Shown here: piece after piece, positions 45,991 through 60,697 of the stretch
Layout: the number at the start of each line of letters is the position of its first letter
How positions within the stretch are numbered: the stretch's first letter is position 1
Origin: Cristatella mucedo
Lineage: Eukaryota; Bryozoa; Phylactolaemata; Cristatellidae
DNA: 64,000 bases
Assembly (NCBI GenBank): GCA_009760855.2
Contig: WPIO01000033.1
Span: 952,001 to 1,016,000, forward strand
Direction of reading: 5' to 3'
The notes under the pieces: generated by a model
The model's database searches: none
The model's input: only the letters and a program-made list of their open reading frames with translations
What the model was told of the DNA's origin: nothing
Made by a program: the position numbers and the translations under genes

Positions 45991-46203
45991 CGAGTGTAAT
46001 ATTGATTGAGCTGTACTTCAGCAGCTGAGCTGAATTTGAGCTCCAGAACCTGACCCGAGTTTGAGAGCTAGCAGTTGAATTGAGTTAGACTTCAGGCTCG
46101 TTGCCAAGCCAATCTCTATAACTCAACCACTTGAGTTTTCTGTACGCCTCGGCTGATTCTGGAGCCTTTAACCTTCCATCGCTATCGAAAAGACTTCTCT
46201 AAG
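45991..46203. other. Short unassigned sequence with GAGCT-rich low complexity
   Basis: Repeated GAGCTGA/TTTGAGCT motifs and nothing else. Confidence 0.35.
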
Positions 46204-46545
46204 CTATGGATATAAGCCTGTTGTCTTAAGGTAAGGGCACTCTTCGTCACTGCCACGTTCCGTTACTGTCGGTGCACAAGAGCGTATTGGTGCTCCACCT
46301 ACAAGTCGCCAGCCGTGATTACAAGACTCAGCAACCTCACTGCCGTCGCTCGTCGCCCGTCGGCTAGCATTAAGACTAGCACTGTTACGAGTGCTGCGTT
46401 TGTGGCCTAGTTCTGTCCGGACATAAAAGCTGATATGCCCCCATTTGTAACATCGCCACGGATCTGGTAAAGTGTTAACTTTACAGCACACCTGTACCTG
46501 CGGTGCTTTGAAAAAGATTCGGTCTCTCGTTAGGGCGCCGATCAT
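46204..46545 (-). other. Copy 1 of an unidentified dispersed coding-like repeat
   Basis: The minus-strand frame reads SFYVRTELGHKRSTRNS, a Ser/Thr-rich stretch, and CAPTVTERGSDEE. The same layout, with SFYVQTELGRKRS and CMPTVSERSSERR, occurs at 52527..52748 on the plus strand. A preceding CYKWGHIS is reminiscent of, but not a complete, zinc knuckle. Possibly part of a LINE ORF1 or another element; not recognised. Confidence 0.4.
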
Positions 46546-46799
46546 TATTAGGCCGATGGCGGTAGTTGCGACGACACCCCGTTTAGCTGGCTTGCATTCA
46601 AAGCGTGAGAGCTAATTTTTGTATCAAGCGTGAACTAAATGCGTGCGATTTCTAAATCGTTCGTTTAGAGGTAGCCGTAGTTCCCAAATACCGCATATGG
46701 AAGTCGCACTTCTGCAGGATGAACGAGTCCGACGAAGCATACTTCCGGTCGCTTCACTCGCTCTAACCAGCCTGCCTATCTGACCTCCTTGCTCCTCCA

Positions 46800-47270
46800 G
46801 TCACGTACTCTCGCATCGCCCGCTCCTCGGCTTGTAGTCGTTTCGTCGTTCCTCGCACAAACTTGAAATTTTTTGTCGATTGGGCATTCAGTTCGCCCGC
46901 ACGGACCGTCTGGAACTCGCTACTAGTATCTGTCAACACCTGCATTTGTTTTGCACCATTTAAGTCTCAGTTAAAAATGCAACTAGTCCGCTCAGTTGTC
47001 CATGCCCTCCCAGTGAACCTGTCTTTTATTCCGTGAGCTGTGCGTGCTTACTTGGGCAATACTTAATGTATCTCACTAACCAGTAATTGTAACCAGTGAT
47101 CCTGATTGTATTCTTGTATGCTTTTGCAGGCTTGTCAACAAGCATTACGCTTGTATTCTTTTGCATGCTAGTCAAAACATGATACCTTTCTTGTCCTTGT
47201 ATTATTGGTTCTCTTGCAGTGAGTTGTAAAGCGCCTGCACAGAGCGCTGATTCTGGTAGGACGATATAAT
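46800..47270 (+). mobile_element. CR1/L2-like LINE 3' end (LINE-C-related)
   Basis: Reads an RT C-terminal tail (RTNLKFFVDWAFSSPARTVW and SLLVSVNTCICFAPFKSQLK) with a 3' UTR ending GTAAAGCGCCTGCACAGAGC. The tail is followed at once by a SINE-II. Confidence 0.65.
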
Positions 47271-47430
47271 GGGTCTTAGCCTAATTGCAAGGTGCTCGAA
47301 CTTAGCGACCCGTGTCGTGGGTTCGAGTTCTGCTGAAGGTAATTCTTTATTGCCAACTGCCGAGTGGGAGTGATAACCGCTAAGGCTCTTCTTTTCCTAT
47401 ATAAATAAGGCTGTGTAATCCGCTGACGAT
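47271..47430 (+). mobile_element. SINE-II copy, diverged
   Basis: Head with B-box-like GGTTCGAGTTC, body AATTCTTTATTGCCAACTGC, CGCTAAGGCTCTTCTTTTCC, and end GGCTGTGTAATCCGCTGACG. It is older than the copy at 45 kb. Confidence 0.75.
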
Positions 47431-49974
<2,544 letters not shown>

Positions 49975-51368
49975 CCAGGAGAACTCCAGCAACTTCTGCC
50001 CAGTATCCCTTTTGCCGCTTCCATCAAAGACACTCGAACGTGTTGGGGCAGAGAAGTTAAATCTTGCATTAAAACTTCAACAAGCCCAGCCAGTAAGTTT
50101 CAGTCTGAATTATTTAAAGGTTATAGAGCTGATAGGTAAACACTCCACGGAGTCAGAACTGCTCCGAGTGTGCAACCACCTTGAACGCTCATTAGGAGGA
50201 GGCACATCCCACCGATTGCCGAGCGGCTTTGCCAACTGCTGACTGCATATAAGCAGGTTGCCTCACCTACGGGAGTTTCCGGCGCTACCCTGCCTATCTT
50301 TACTAAGGAGTCTCGACTTGGCTGACGTGAACTGCACCGAGATACCGAGCACAACTAGGGAAAGTAAGTTTCTCTCAGGTTTTGAAGCTAATCACTCCAC
50401 TGAATCAGCATTGCTTCGAGTGTATAGCGACCTTCAGGAATGCTGACTTACGATCTCTTTGCTAGGTCTGCTTGATCTCGGCAGAGGTTGGTAAAATTTA
50501 GCATCAAGTACTTCTTGAGCGCCTTCTCATCTTGTCTGGGTATCACTCTCGCATTGCAGTCTTAGGTTCTGTCTCAGTGGGAGACTTTAGAGCATTGAAA
50601 TCAACGGGTAGCTGTCATCCGATGAGTTTCAAAGGAAAGTTGTACCTCACGGATCTGTTTTTGGTCCATTTCTTTTCACAATTTGCAATTTCCCTCTAGT
50701 CGATGTAATCGTCAAGCATAATCGAGGCTTTGCTTTTTTTTGCAGCTGACCCACAGTGCTCTTATCGGTCAATGCCCTCCATCATGCACGACTCTCTCTT
50801 AACTCCCATGGGACATGTATTGCTGACATTCGCATTTGGATAGCAGCACAATTTCTCAAATTGAATGAAGATAGAAATATCTTAGAAGTTATGGGCAAAT
50901 CTAGGTTGCTCAGAAATTGGCACGTAACTCTTAAATGGGGCTCGGCCAGCGGATATCCTGTAGTCTTTGCATGGGAACTGGTTGTCTTCTTCCAAAATGA
51001 CCTAAATCACTAAAGGTGACATTATCAGCTCCACAGTCAAGTCAGCCTACTTTCAGCTCCAGAATAATGCACAGCCTGCCTGCACCAGATAAGGATACCA
51101 AAGCCAAGCTGGTCAATCCTTTTTTGGCGTCCGATTTCGACTTCTGTAACTCACTACTCTCAGGTATTCCGGCCAGTGCAATAAGGCGCTTACAGTTGGT
51201 GCAAAACCTTGCATCCAGGCTTGTCTGTCGTGAGCGTCGAAACACTTCTGGCTGATCTGCACCGTCAAGCAGTGTGTTGATTTCAAAGTTTTGTCATTCA
51301 CCTTGAGGTCCCTTCATTCTTTCGCTGTAGCCAAGCTAACCGAAATACTTCTCAATCAGGCTAGGTAT
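49975..51368 (+). mobile_element. LINE-B-related copy, heavily decayed
   Basis: RT blocks are readable in order despite many stops and shifts: NSSNFCPVSLLPLPSKTLER, SGFEANHSTESALLRVYSDL, VPHGSVFGPFLFT, IWIAAQFLKLNEDRNILEVM, and SDFDFCNSLLSGIPASAIRR. The segment encoding HSTES.LLRV occurs twice (about 50140 and 50393), so two truncated copies or a local duplication are present. Confidence 0.75.
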
Positions 51369-51371
51369 TGT

Positions 51372-51560
51372 ACCACCCCGCTGAGCCGTGATGGCACACT
51401 AGGTAAGGTGGTTGCTTTCACGACCTCGGTCCCGAGGTCGTGGGTTCGAATTCTGCAGTGGGCGATCCTTTATCGCCGCTGCAAGCGGTGGCGATCGCCG
51501 TAAAGGCTCTTCTTTCGCTGCACAAAAGAGGCTGCTGAATCAGCGCAGCATTTATTTAGG
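51372..51560 (+). mobile_element. SINE-II copy in decayed LINE-B
   Basis: Head GAGCCGTGATGGCACACTAG, B-box-like GGTTCGAATTC, body GATCCTTTATCGCCGCTGC and GCCGTAAAGGCTCTTCTTTC, and end GGCTGCTGAATCAGC. Confidence 0.87.
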
Positions 51561-52526
51561 CGCCGCCCAAGGGACCGCCTAAAAAACAGGGGTGAGTCAG
51601 GCCAAAAAACGGGCTAACGAGTCGCCTGGCTCTGTGGTGGGCGAGAGGACCGAAAGGGCTTGCCCCTGCTCGGCGCTTCATTTTCAAAATGGGATGGGGA
51701 AGGCTGGGACGGGCTGGCGCCCCTACCTCATGCGATACGTCTTCCGAGCCGCTAATGCACGAACAGCAGGTAACGGTTCTCCCTACTCTGGCTCTCGTAG
51801 ACTACGGTGGCGTGTACACACCGCCGATACAAAAGAACTCAGTGGAGCAGCCCAAAGCGGTCATCCGATAGCTGGGCGTGAACGAACGCAGCCTTAAAGG
51901 ATACGTCAGTCGCTGCCTTGTAACTTAACCTTAATGGCGTTTCCTCAGCGGTGAGCGGGTTCTGAGCGAATCCGATTGCCAAGCCCTAGTCGGGGGTTCT
52001 TCATTCCCTTAGCAGCGTGCACATACCTCTCGATCTACACTGCGGTTCAAAATTCTAACAATTCAATGCGTCGTGGCAGAGCAGGGATTATAACGCTGAG
52101 CTAGCACAGGCCGACGGCGCAATACTCCTCAGGGGGATTAAAAAAAGGGAGAGAGGGTTAGGAAGCGATTAAGAGGGTCGCTCTGATAGAGATATCACAC
52201 GGATGGCCTCAGCGTCCATCGACTAAGGAAAAAGCCGCTCACGTCAGCCGCTTGCGGTTCAAGTTGGAGGAAGAACGGAATGTAGTAAGCCTTACGAACA
52301 ACCGCAGACCTGCCTGCGTAGGCTTGGTCGCGAGCAATGAGGCGTTCAATGCCTTACGGATTCAGGCTAACCGCCGCGGCGGAGGGCTAAGCCGATTTGA
52401 CACACTGCAAGCGTGAGAACCGCTGACCGCGACTGAATGAATCTAATAAATTCGCGGAGCTATCTAGATTGCTGAGGTATAGGCCACATCGATTACCACT
52501 GCGCTCTACAGCTAACTGTTGGCACG
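51561..52526. other. No recognised gene
   Basis: GC-mixed, short frames only. Confidence 0.35.
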
Positions 52527-52748
52527 TTGGAAAAAGCGGGGTGCAGCAGCTTCTACGTCCAGACAGAACTAGGCCGAAAACGCAGCAGCGCCGGTAACGG
52601 TGCTATTCCCAGCCTGACGCATGAAAAATACCGGCAAGTTCTGAGCCTGAAATCGCGGCTAACAATTGAATGTGGGGCGCCAACGTACGCATGTATGCCG
52701 ACAGTATCGGAGCGCAGCAGCGAGCGGCGGAGAGCGCCCTTGCCTTAA
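52527..52748 (+). other. Copy 2 of the unidentified dispersed coding-like repeat
   Basis: Reads SFYVQTELGRKRSSAG, then a variable middle and CMPTVSERSSERRRAPLP. It corresponds to 46545..46204 on the other strand. It ends against a LINE-like 3' tail. Confidence 0.4.
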
Positions 52749-52850
52749 TAATAAAATGATGTTCATGTTGCACCCTTAGCGAACTAAATCTCTTTCTAGG
52801 CTTTAAATATGCAGTAACCTTAAAGTAACAAGTCCATATGCACAGCGTAG
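52746..52850 (-). mobile_element. LINE-B-like 3' tail fragment
   Basis: AATAATAAA-type tail and the reverse complement of a hairpin-region remnant (GCACCCTTAGCGAACTAAAT, CTCTTTCTAGGC). Only about 100 bp is recognisable. Confidence 0.6.
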
Positions 52851-52974
52851 AGAAGTAAATTCGACAGTGCCGCAGTGTTACAGGCATCCAGTATACAGGC
52901 CGCAGTGAGCGACAGCTTAGTCTTACGGCACCCAGAGTGCCACTCAAGTGCCTGATCCAAGTTCTAGAAAACAT

Positions 52975-53170
52975 TCTAGCTAATTCAAGAGCCTCTTTTT
53001 GAATAGCGACAGAAGTCTTAAAGGCTATCACACAGTCTTAAAGGCTACCATCACCGCTTTTCTTGCAGCTGCAGTAGGGATCGCCCGCCGCAGGATTCGA
53101 ACCCAAAACCTCGGGACCGAGATCATGAAGAGCAACCTTCTTCCTTCTTGCTAGTGTGCCAGCACGGTAC
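52975..53170 (-). mobile_element. SINE-II copy with internal duplication
   Basis: Reverse complement of the SINE-II body and head (B-box-like GGTTCGAATCC). The GTCTTAAAGGCTA segment is duplicated at about 53008 and 53027. Confidence 0.82.
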
Positions 53171-53224
53171 CTTGTGCTAAACTCGGTCTAACTGCTGGAG
53201 CTTAACCATTGCCTAACCATATCG

Positions 53225-53375
53225 CTAGTTTGGCCCAGCGGTGAAGGTGCTCGCCTTGACCGAGCTCAAGTTGAACGTATTTGATGACCGAGGTCGTGGG
53301 CTCGAGCCCCGTAGCATATGTAAAGTGCCTGAATAGAGATTAAGTTCTCTTAGGGTGCTATACTTATGAATAACA
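53225..53375 (+). mobile_element. SINE-I copy
   Basis: Head TAGTTTGGCCCAGCGGTGAA, B box GGCTCGAGCCC, hairpin tail AAGTGCCTGAATAGAGATTA...TTAGGGTGCTATA. There is extra sequence between the A and B boxes relative to the other copies. Confidence 0.82.
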
Positions 53376-54429
53376 TTTATTTTCGTCACTTAGCTGGTTC
53401 CTAGCCATTATAATTCAGGAACCGTGAATAATCAATATCTTGGCAGTAATTATCTGGCTTAGCTAGCGCTACTACCGTTTTAGTATGCTACTTCCACGAC
53501 ACGTGAGCCATGCATGGAGGCGCTCGTTCGTGTCATTCGCTTTGCATATCTGGACCTGCTATGCGCATTCGTAGCGCTCTGAGAGAAAAAGGACCAGAGA
53601 TTTCGTACCATTGCTAGCTTGAGCTTGCCAAGAAGGCCAACCAGCGGAAGTTCAAAGACAAAACTTGGGTCAAGATTATCGGGAAAGTTCAAAGGATGTG
53701 TTAAGAAAATCCACCGAGTTTAGTCTGGATTTCTCCCTCTCACTCTCGAATCTGAAGTGCGTGACTGGCAGATTCTGGAGCTGCATTGTGACACTAGCCA
53801 AGTTATACTGAGTTCAAGTTAGTGATCGCTCTCTTAAAAAGCAGTCCACGTACTGCGAAAAAATATGAAGCACGGCTCTCCTTCACCCAAGTGGCTGTAG
53901 CACGCTGCTGTCCGTAGCAGCGGTAGCGGGAATCGCGCGTCTCCTACCCAAGGCGGGCTCCGATGGTCGTATAGCTAGCTAGTTTGCAGCCCGAGGTCCT
54001 GCATCGCCATCGATCTGATTATGCAACTGAGCACGAGAGTGTAGGATGAAGGTGAACTTGCCTGAGTTTGAAGAGCGAAGGGTTGCTGCGGAAGCTGGCC
54101 GCAGTCTTGCTCTAGTCCTAGCTGATCGGGCTGACCGGCCAAGACGAATGGGTAGTGCAACGTCTCGAATTTCACGCCGGGTGGCCCGACCTTGAGCAGT
54201 TCGGAGCCAGTAGGTCACTCGCGGGTCTAGGGCCAAAGATAAGATGCTTGAAGGCCAAGGTCGAGGTCTTTCGTGCTTGCAGCAGGCAACTCCGTATTGG
54301 GTGCTGCAAGGCCGGGGTCGGAAGCCGTCGAGGCTCTCTTCTGCCGCTTGGAATAACGCTGTTGAAACTGCTAGTCTTTCAAGGAAGTTTTTTCACTCTG
54401 GGATGGGTCGGCAAAGGCAGCGAGCTGCG
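53376..54429. other. No recognised gene
   Basis: Opposed small frames, nothing recognised. Confidence 0.35.
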
Positions 54430-54560
54430 TTGACATGGTGGTCCATCGGTTAAAGTGCTCGCCCCGATCAAGGTCTGGCTGAGGTCGTGGGCTCGAGCCC
54501 CGAGGCATATGTGAAGCGCCTGAATTGGGATTAAGTTCTCTTGGGGCGCTATAAAGATGA
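54430..54560 (+). mobile_element. SINE-I copy
   Basis: Head TGGTGGTCCATCGGTTAAAG, B box GGCTCGAGCCC, tail AAGCGCCTGAATTGGGATTA...GGGGCGCTATA. Confidence 0.85.
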
Positions 54561-55004
54561 AAACCGCGTCCAACTGTATTCGCTCACTCGTCCTGTCCTC
54601 GCGGCAATCGGCTCTGTGTATGCCATGCAGTGAATAAGCACATTGTAAAGGGCTGGGAGTCATAACTAAATGACGGCTCCAGCACTTCCCCAGCGGCTGG
54701 GATTGGGGCCGCTAAACGCCGAAGCAGGACCGTGCAAGCTGTGCAGGAGAGAGCTGAGAACGGACTTCAAGTGGCAATCACTTGATGGTGAGTTGGGAGC
54801 CGTAAGACTGCCATTTCATGTTAGGCTGTAGGTTAAAGGAGTACGGGGGGGGACATTTTAACTGTTCTCTCCGTCTCGAAGCTGTCAATGCCTGGCAAGC
54901 ATCCTCAACTTGATTCGTGCTCAGCAGGAGACAAAGCGGTCGTAACGAATGGCCCGGCCAGGGGGCCCGGGCTCCTTTGGATCGCCCCGGCAGGACAGCT
55001 TGCT
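54561..55004. other. No recognised gene
   Basis: Short GC-mixed spacer between a SINE and a LINE fragment. Confidence 0.35.
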
Positions 55005-55380
55005 ACTCCCATGCACTCCGAAACCCTGTAGCCAGTACAGGTTGGCGAGAAGTGGTGTGATGCGGCAACTGCGACGCTCGCGACAGACAAGCCTAGCTGC
55101 AGAGTTTTGCACCAGTTGTAATCACCTGATTGCACGAGACGGGAGACCAGCAAGCAGTGAGTTACAGAAGTCGAAGCGAGATGTCAACAATGCATCTATT
55201 TATTGGACCAATTTAGATGTAGTATCCCTGTCTAAGCAAGCCCGAATTTTGCAATGCTATGCAGCTGAAGGTAGGTAAACTTGATTGCGGAGCTTATGTG
55301 GTCGTCTAATCAAAGGTCACTTTCGAACAGTACATCTACATTACGTGCAGATTGAACAGGAGATATACATTTACTTTCTC
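55005..55380 (-). mobile_element. LINE-B internal fragment
   Basis: Shares the GTAGCCAGTACAGGTTGGCG, AGTGGTGTGATGCGGCAACT and CAGCAAGCAGTGAGTTACAG blocks with the copies at 41.6 and 44.9 kb. Both ends are lost. Confidence 0.85.
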
Positions 55381-55507
55381 GTGCTTTCAATTGGCCGATT
55401 GACCGATTCTGACTCGAGGCTCGGCCAGACTTCTGCAGATGAAGCAGCAGCTCGATCGGATCGATCGTTCTGATGGCGACTACGAAAGCCACATGAATGA
55501 CGAGGAT

Positions 55508-55850
55508 AATAATAATATTTGAATTTCGCCCTTTACAAACTAATTCTCTTTCTAGGTTTTTTACATATTCTGTATAGGTAGCATGTCAATAACTTAGTGA
55601 CAGCAAGCACTGTGTCAGCACGCATAAGTTCACAAAGGACTGCTCATGCAGACCCCTGCAATTGCCGTTAGGAAAAGATGCGTTTTTAATATATGTATTA
55701 ATGTCGTAATAAGATGCCGTAACTAATGGATGTCTTGACGTCAGTCGAGAGTGAGCTCCTGGCTTTGGGAGCATGCGAACCAAAGGCACGGTCTTCAAAG
55801 GATTTGAGGTTGGTTAGCGGTGTACCTAAACGGTGGTATGATGCAAAAGC
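55508..55850 (-). mobile_element. LINE-B-like 3' end, diverged
   Basis: AATAATAATAATATT tail, hairpin remnant, 3' UTR, and RT C-terminal block (complement reads PKPGAHSRL-type sequence and a GACCGTGCCTTTGG-like stretch). Confidence 0.72.
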
Positions 55851-57599
55851 GCTGCTCGGCTAGGCATCTTAACGGATGCTGCCAGAATACCGCAGCATGG
55901 CTGCAGCAAGCGTGTCTCTTAGCCTAGGACTAAGAACAACAGCAAGCAAGCTGTCTATTCGCATTGAACCATTGAACGCCGCCGGACTGGCGTCGAGGAG
56001 CCGAGCCGTCGATGATTTCGTATCAAACGCCCAGCGGCAACGGCGACGGGAGAGATAATCGTTAATTCGGCTGGTGGGCCAGCAAATCTGGTTGTGCCTA
56101 AACCCGGAAATGGCAGACTCCGGCGCTGGTGCTGAATGTGACTGGGGTGCGATAGCTAGCCCGCGGGGGGGGGGGGGCGACTACTGCCAGGCGTCCCGGC
56201 GACCGTTGGCGTACTAAGTTTGCCCACCACAGTACGGGCGAATCCGTCACGTGACGGCACTCCCCCCCATCCTGCTTTGCTGGGTAGACGGTATGCGCAG
56301 TATGCGCTCCAGCCGAGCGCTGTTTACAAAGGCGACCAATCCCTTGTCGAGCTGTTGCGGAGCGACCCACCCCTTACGATACCCTATCGACTGGGCCACA
56401 TTTTTGGCAGCTGAACTGTGTCGCCCAGATTAAGCTATTTGAGGCCGACCTTTGGCGACTGGGCCAACAGAATTGCCTCTGGAGTTGTCGATTCGGCTGC
56501 AGAATCGACAGCCGTGTTGCCGAGTCGGCTACTCTGCGCTCTCGACATCAGAGGGGGCTGATGGTTCGTGTACTGCCGGCCAGGCAGTAAGGGCCAGAAA
56601 TGAGGCTAGCGCCAGCCGATGCCGGATCTTGGTTGGTGTCCGTGCTGCCGGAGACCCGCATCCACGGGCATGGGAATCTGAGGACCACCTCGTTGGGGAG
56701 GCTCATGGTAGGCTCCGCTCGCGGCGCAGTACCTGCTCACGAGCGGCGGATGACCCGAGATGCGTCTCTACTAGTGTGTGGGCGCGGTCTGCTTTTCTGC
56801 TGTGCACACGGCCGGGTGCCGGGTGACCTTCCGTGTTGGACTCACAGCGCGCTCGCCATCCTCCCAGGGGCGCCAACGATGTTGCCAGTATGTCGCTGGA
56901 AAGGTACTACTTGATAGCCCGCTCGTTCTCTTCAGACGCCGGTAGGTTGGGATTTTCGGGTGGGGACCCGCTATTTCACCATAATGAGGTCAGGGCTGGC
57001 GATCTGGCGCTGGCCTACGCCACGCCAGATCGCCCGGCAGCTTTCGCAGAGTGAATGGAGGCAGTTGAAGGCCTTCCGGCGGCGGCGGCTGCAGGTCGAC
57101 GACCGGTCTCCACGGATCCTCGTGCTGTCCGCGACATCCCATCGGAGGCTTCTTCACTAGGACGACGGTATCTGGGTTAGTAGCTCGGTCGCCCAATAGC
57201 TTGCAGGGCTTCCCAGATTTCCCACGGCGACTGGCATTAACATATCGCTGTCTGCTTGAGCAGTAGCTGAATGGTCGCTCGTGGCTTGGCTGTAGCATTT
57301 GCTGCCAACGAGGAGCTGCTGCTTTAGGGGACCCTGTGGCCGATGCCAGCCCTTTTACCACCTTGGTGACATGTTCACTGCGTTCCTACTGTCTTTTATG
57401 GCATCCTTTCTCACTCACTCTGGCACAACGTCTCATGTTGTCTCACTCACACAACACAAAAGCTCAGACAGAGGCAAGTATGCAGGACGTTCATAGCATA
57501 CAGACGTAATCAATTTTTCTCTCAATACCCTTTCCCTCTGCCCACTCCCTCCTCTCTCTCTCCCTTTCTCTTTATTGCTCCAGCCCCATCCCTATCTTG
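55851..57599. other. No recognised gene
   Basis: GC-rich in places, with long overlapping frames on both strands (for example 56452..56826 + and 57361..56990 -) that lack any domain. A run of 14 G lies near 56164..56177. Confidence 0.35.
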
Positions 57600-57603
57600 G
57601 GCC

Positions 57604-57668
57604 ATCTCTCTCTCTCTCTCTCTCCTTCTCTATTTTCTTCTCTTGCTCTCTCTCTCTCTCTCTCTCTC
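57604..57668. repeat. (CT)n microsatellite, interrupted
   Basis: CT-rich tract with two interruptions. Confidence 0.9.
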
Positions 57669-57997
57669 GCTCCCTGTCCTCACTGGTCTGTCGTGAATCC
57701 CTTTCACTCTTCTCTTTCTCTCACACTCCCCACACACGCATACCTTAAATCTGACTTCGAATTTGACCACAATAACATCAGCTGCACCGATAAAGCTATT
57801 TGGGTGCAGTACACGGCCACCTGCTGCTTGCTGCCCGATGCTGGCTTTAGTGCTGACTTTCGTGCCTATCTAGTCCTAATGGACCGTGCAGTAGCCCTAA
57901 TCGAAAGGGGAGCTGAGCTCTTGAAGCATTTTGCTGCTCGGAGAGTGGGGAGGGGGTTCAACGTGTGTGCGTGTTTGCGTGTTTGCGTGTGTGCGCG

Positions 57998-59855
<1,858 letters not shown>

Positions 59856-60697
59856 CAGTGGTACCTCTGTTTATATGCGAGGTTGATTCGTTCCGTGCTG
59901 GAGCTCGCAACTCAAATTACTAGCCAAGTCAAATCAATTTTCCCCATTGAAATTAATTGAAATGCCATTAATCCGTTCCGGACCCCCAAAACACACTGCA
60001 ATTTTTGTCACGTGTTTTTAAATTAAAAGATGTACTTATAAATAAGGAATATTATTTAAAAAACAATGCAATATAATGTCTTGCAATAAATGGGTTTTAT
60101 TAATCTTAATGTACAGGAGTAACTTGGAGATCAGACCTATTGAAGATGCCAATAGAGTTAGAGGAGAAAGGCTGAAATGAATATCTGAATCTTATTCGCT
60201 TATTCGATTTTTGCCCTTTTCGCTGAACTCTCCTCGCTTTTAGTCTACTAGCTGGGCCTTTATGCCGACGCTTCGATTGTTATTGGTTATGCGATGAACT
60301 CTCACACGATGATTTTGGTTAAATAGAGTACAGTGTTTGCCAAGATGTTCCTGCCATAGTCGGATTTAACACCGGAGTCTGGCGATCTTGTGCGCACTGC
60401 GATGGCTCGCTCGAGTCTGTCTGGGAGCGAACTAACAGGCCGGTGCTTGGCGTCACACCTGGGTCGTGGGGCATCGTATTGCAAAGGAACGTCGTTTGCT
60501 GTCCTACCCGTATTGGCCTGAGTAACCACACGCAGTGTGACGTTCGCTTTAGAAAATTTACAACTAGCAGTGGAGTATCTGAAGCTGGCTCGTAACCAGA
60601 GTTTTAGCTCGAAACTCAAAGCAAAAAATCGGCCGAGAGACAGCTCGCATCTCGAAACACACATATGTCGACATATTCGTAAGCCGATGTACCACTG
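59856..60697. mobile_element. Pogo/Tigger-like non-autonomous DNA transposon, 842 bp
   Basis: Left terminus CAGTGGTACCTCTGTTTATA, preceded by TA. The right terminus is the complement of CAGTGGTACATCGGCTTACG. The left subterminal text (GAGGTTGATTCGTTCCG, ATTTTCCCCATTGAAATTAA, GCCATTAATCCGTTCCGGAC) is, from memory, typical of a widespread pogo/Tigger-type group. The right flank does not show a clear TA, so that end may be mutated. No transposase ORF was recognised inside. Confidence 0.78.
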
